DNA of 64,000 nt from contig NZ_VCHY01000015.1 of the NCBI RefSeq assembly GCF_005877885.1, forward strand, positions 1 through 64,000, in the 5' to 3' direction. The translations under genes were made by a program, and so were the position numbers. Shown one piece after another: positions 63,134 through 64,000 of this stretch. The notes below the pieces were generated by a model. The model was not told where the DNA came from and ran no database searches. It saw nothing but the letters and a program-made list of their open reading frames with translations. Position 1 is the first letter of the stretch. Each line of letters opens with the position of its first letter. This DNA comes from Labilibacter sediminis. GTDB taxonomy: Bacteria > Bacteroidota > Bacteroidia > Bacteroidales > Marinilabiliaceae.

Positions 63134-64000
63134 TTATTGAACCGTAGGATAATTGTGAGGATTAGAATCTCCCCCCCACTGATTTGCAATATCATTCCAA
63201 CGAGTATGTGAATTATATACACCATTAACACCGTTTTTCATACTTACAGCATCATATCCTAATACTCTTAGATATGCCGTGATAATAGCTGAAGTTTGAC
63301 CGGTATAACAATAGGTAACAACCGTTTCTTCCGGGTTTAAATATTTTATTTCATCATTGCTAATTGTAAGTGGCTTAATTCGATAAGCGTTATTAAAATG
63401 ACCAAAACCGGTATAATCGTTTTCCGGAAAAAAATTATTAATATGGTAATCCTCAGGTTTTGTGAGTACATCAGTCCCTTTTACACCTTTAAATTTTCCA
63501 GCAACTACTGCTTCTACTCGTTCTTTCAAAATAGCTAATCCATCTGTAGAAGTTGAGCTGATAGAAGGATGATTAAACACCATGTTGTTAGGAGCTGCAT
63601 CTGTTATCCAATTAAGATTACTTTTTGCTTCATTTCCAATTCCATTGTTCCATCCACTAGGATGATTAGCAAAAGTTTCGTTCCAGCTACTCATTCCCCA
63701 TTTAAGTGCTTTGGCTGTTGAATGACCGTATAAACGTAATAATGAAGTTGCGTAGCATGCTGATTGACCAGAATAACATACCACTAAAATTGGTTTTGTA
63801 GCATTATCGGCTTCTGTTAATATATTAGTGAAAGGAACATTCTCTGCTCCTGTAATATGGCCTGAAGCGAAGTCGTCAGATGAACGTATATCCATAATAT
63901 AAAACTTCGCGGCCCAGTCAGCAATTTCAGCTTCAGAAGCCGGGGCCTTTGTTGCAAAGAAAGTACTTGGGGATGCAGTTTTATCTCCAATAATATTCCC
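63134..64000 (-). CDS. Rhodanese-domain protein, 5' end outside the window
   Basis: The frame is open to the right edge, so at least 288 residues are present and the start is missing. The ATG at 63895 is internal: AKFYIMDIRSSDDF continues the domain upstream of it. The first rhodanese domain has VVCYSGQSACYATSLLRLYG with its loop cysteine; the second has VVTYCYTGQTSAIITAYLRV and ends YDAVSMKNGVNGVYNSHTRW. It resembles the exported rhodaneses of Bacteroidota. First visible gene of the rhodanese-porin-rhodanese unit. Confidence 0.88.
   Translation of the reverse strand, partial: GNIIGDKTASPSTFFATKAPASEAEIADWAAKFYIMDIRSSDDFASGHITGAENVPFTNILTEADNATKPILVVCYSGQSACYATSLLRLYGHSTAKALKWGMSSWNETFANHPSGWNNGIGNEAKSNLNWITDAAPNNMVFNHPSISSTSTDGLAILKERVEAVVAGKFKGVKGTDVLTKPEDYHINNFFPENDYTGFGHFNNAYRIKPLTISNDEIKYLNPEETVVTYCYTGQTSAIITAYLRVLGYDAVSMKNGVNGVYNSHTRWNDIANQWGGDSNPHNYPTVQ

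Overview
The window looks like chromosomal DNA of a Bacteroidota, most likely a Marinilabiliales/Bacteroidales-type marine or anaerobic bacterium. The evidence is low GC, TAnnTTTG-type -7 promoter boxes, SusC-like plug and CarboxypepD_reg domains, a UpxY-type antiterminator in front of a polysaccharide locus, a GxxExxY protein, a 23S-IVP-type four-helix-bundle protein and a RAYT transposase. Genus assignment is inference. No rRNA, tRNA or CRISPR was seen.

Layout. (1) 0.1-5.7 kb: secreted MsrB, a gap with dispersed repeats, then etfB-etfA-acyl-CoA dehydrogenase ending at a clear terminator. (2) 5.7-13.8 kb: a 1982-residue alpha-2-macroglobulin-like protein with a carboxypeptidase-regulatory plus TonB-plug insertion, flanked on both sides by direct copies of a roughly 650-700 bp composite repeat block. 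(3) 13.9-43.8 kb: a surface-polysaccharide locus, nearly all on the minus strand and read from 43.8 down to 16.2 kb. It has upxY, a four-helix-bundle protein, an unknown acidic protein, cysC, rfbC, wzm, a GxxExxY gene, wzt, two sulfotransferases, two broken gene remnants, a DUF5672 protein, two GT11-type fucosyltransferase-like genes, many GT2/GT4 genes, a pyruvyltransferase, a Wzy-like membrane protein and an acyltransferase. A RAYT transposase with REP sequences sits at the 3' end, and one further GT4 gene converges on it from the plus strand. The predicted product is a sulfated, probably fucosylated and pyruvylated/acylated glycan exported by an ABC transporter. (4) 45.3-61.1 kb: housekeeping and envelope genes (class I fumarase, SDR, CarboxypepD_reg protein, rRNA methyltransferase, SerB, DUF3820, rhodanese, YyaL-type thioredoxin-fold protein, TonB-type outer-membrane protein, MATE exporter, thioesterase). 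(5) 61.2-64.0 kb: an extracytoplasmic rhodanese-porin-rhodanese operon running off the right edge.

The most unusual signal is non-coding. At least 15 intergenic places carry arrays of a degenerate octamer (left arm NNRATKTG, right arm its complement CAMATHNN) arranged as inverted arms that can pair in many registers. In three places inside or beside the polysaccharide locus these units have expanded into long tandem arrays: an exact 120-bp period at 43.9-44.8 kb, a 258-bp period at 40.4-41.0 kb, and a 335-bp duplication at 39.2-39.8 kb. Other dispersed families are a 190-bp repeat (3 copies), a 150-bp module (3 copies) and REP palindromes that have entered the RAYT gene itself and supply the stop codon of the neighbouring glycosyltransferase.
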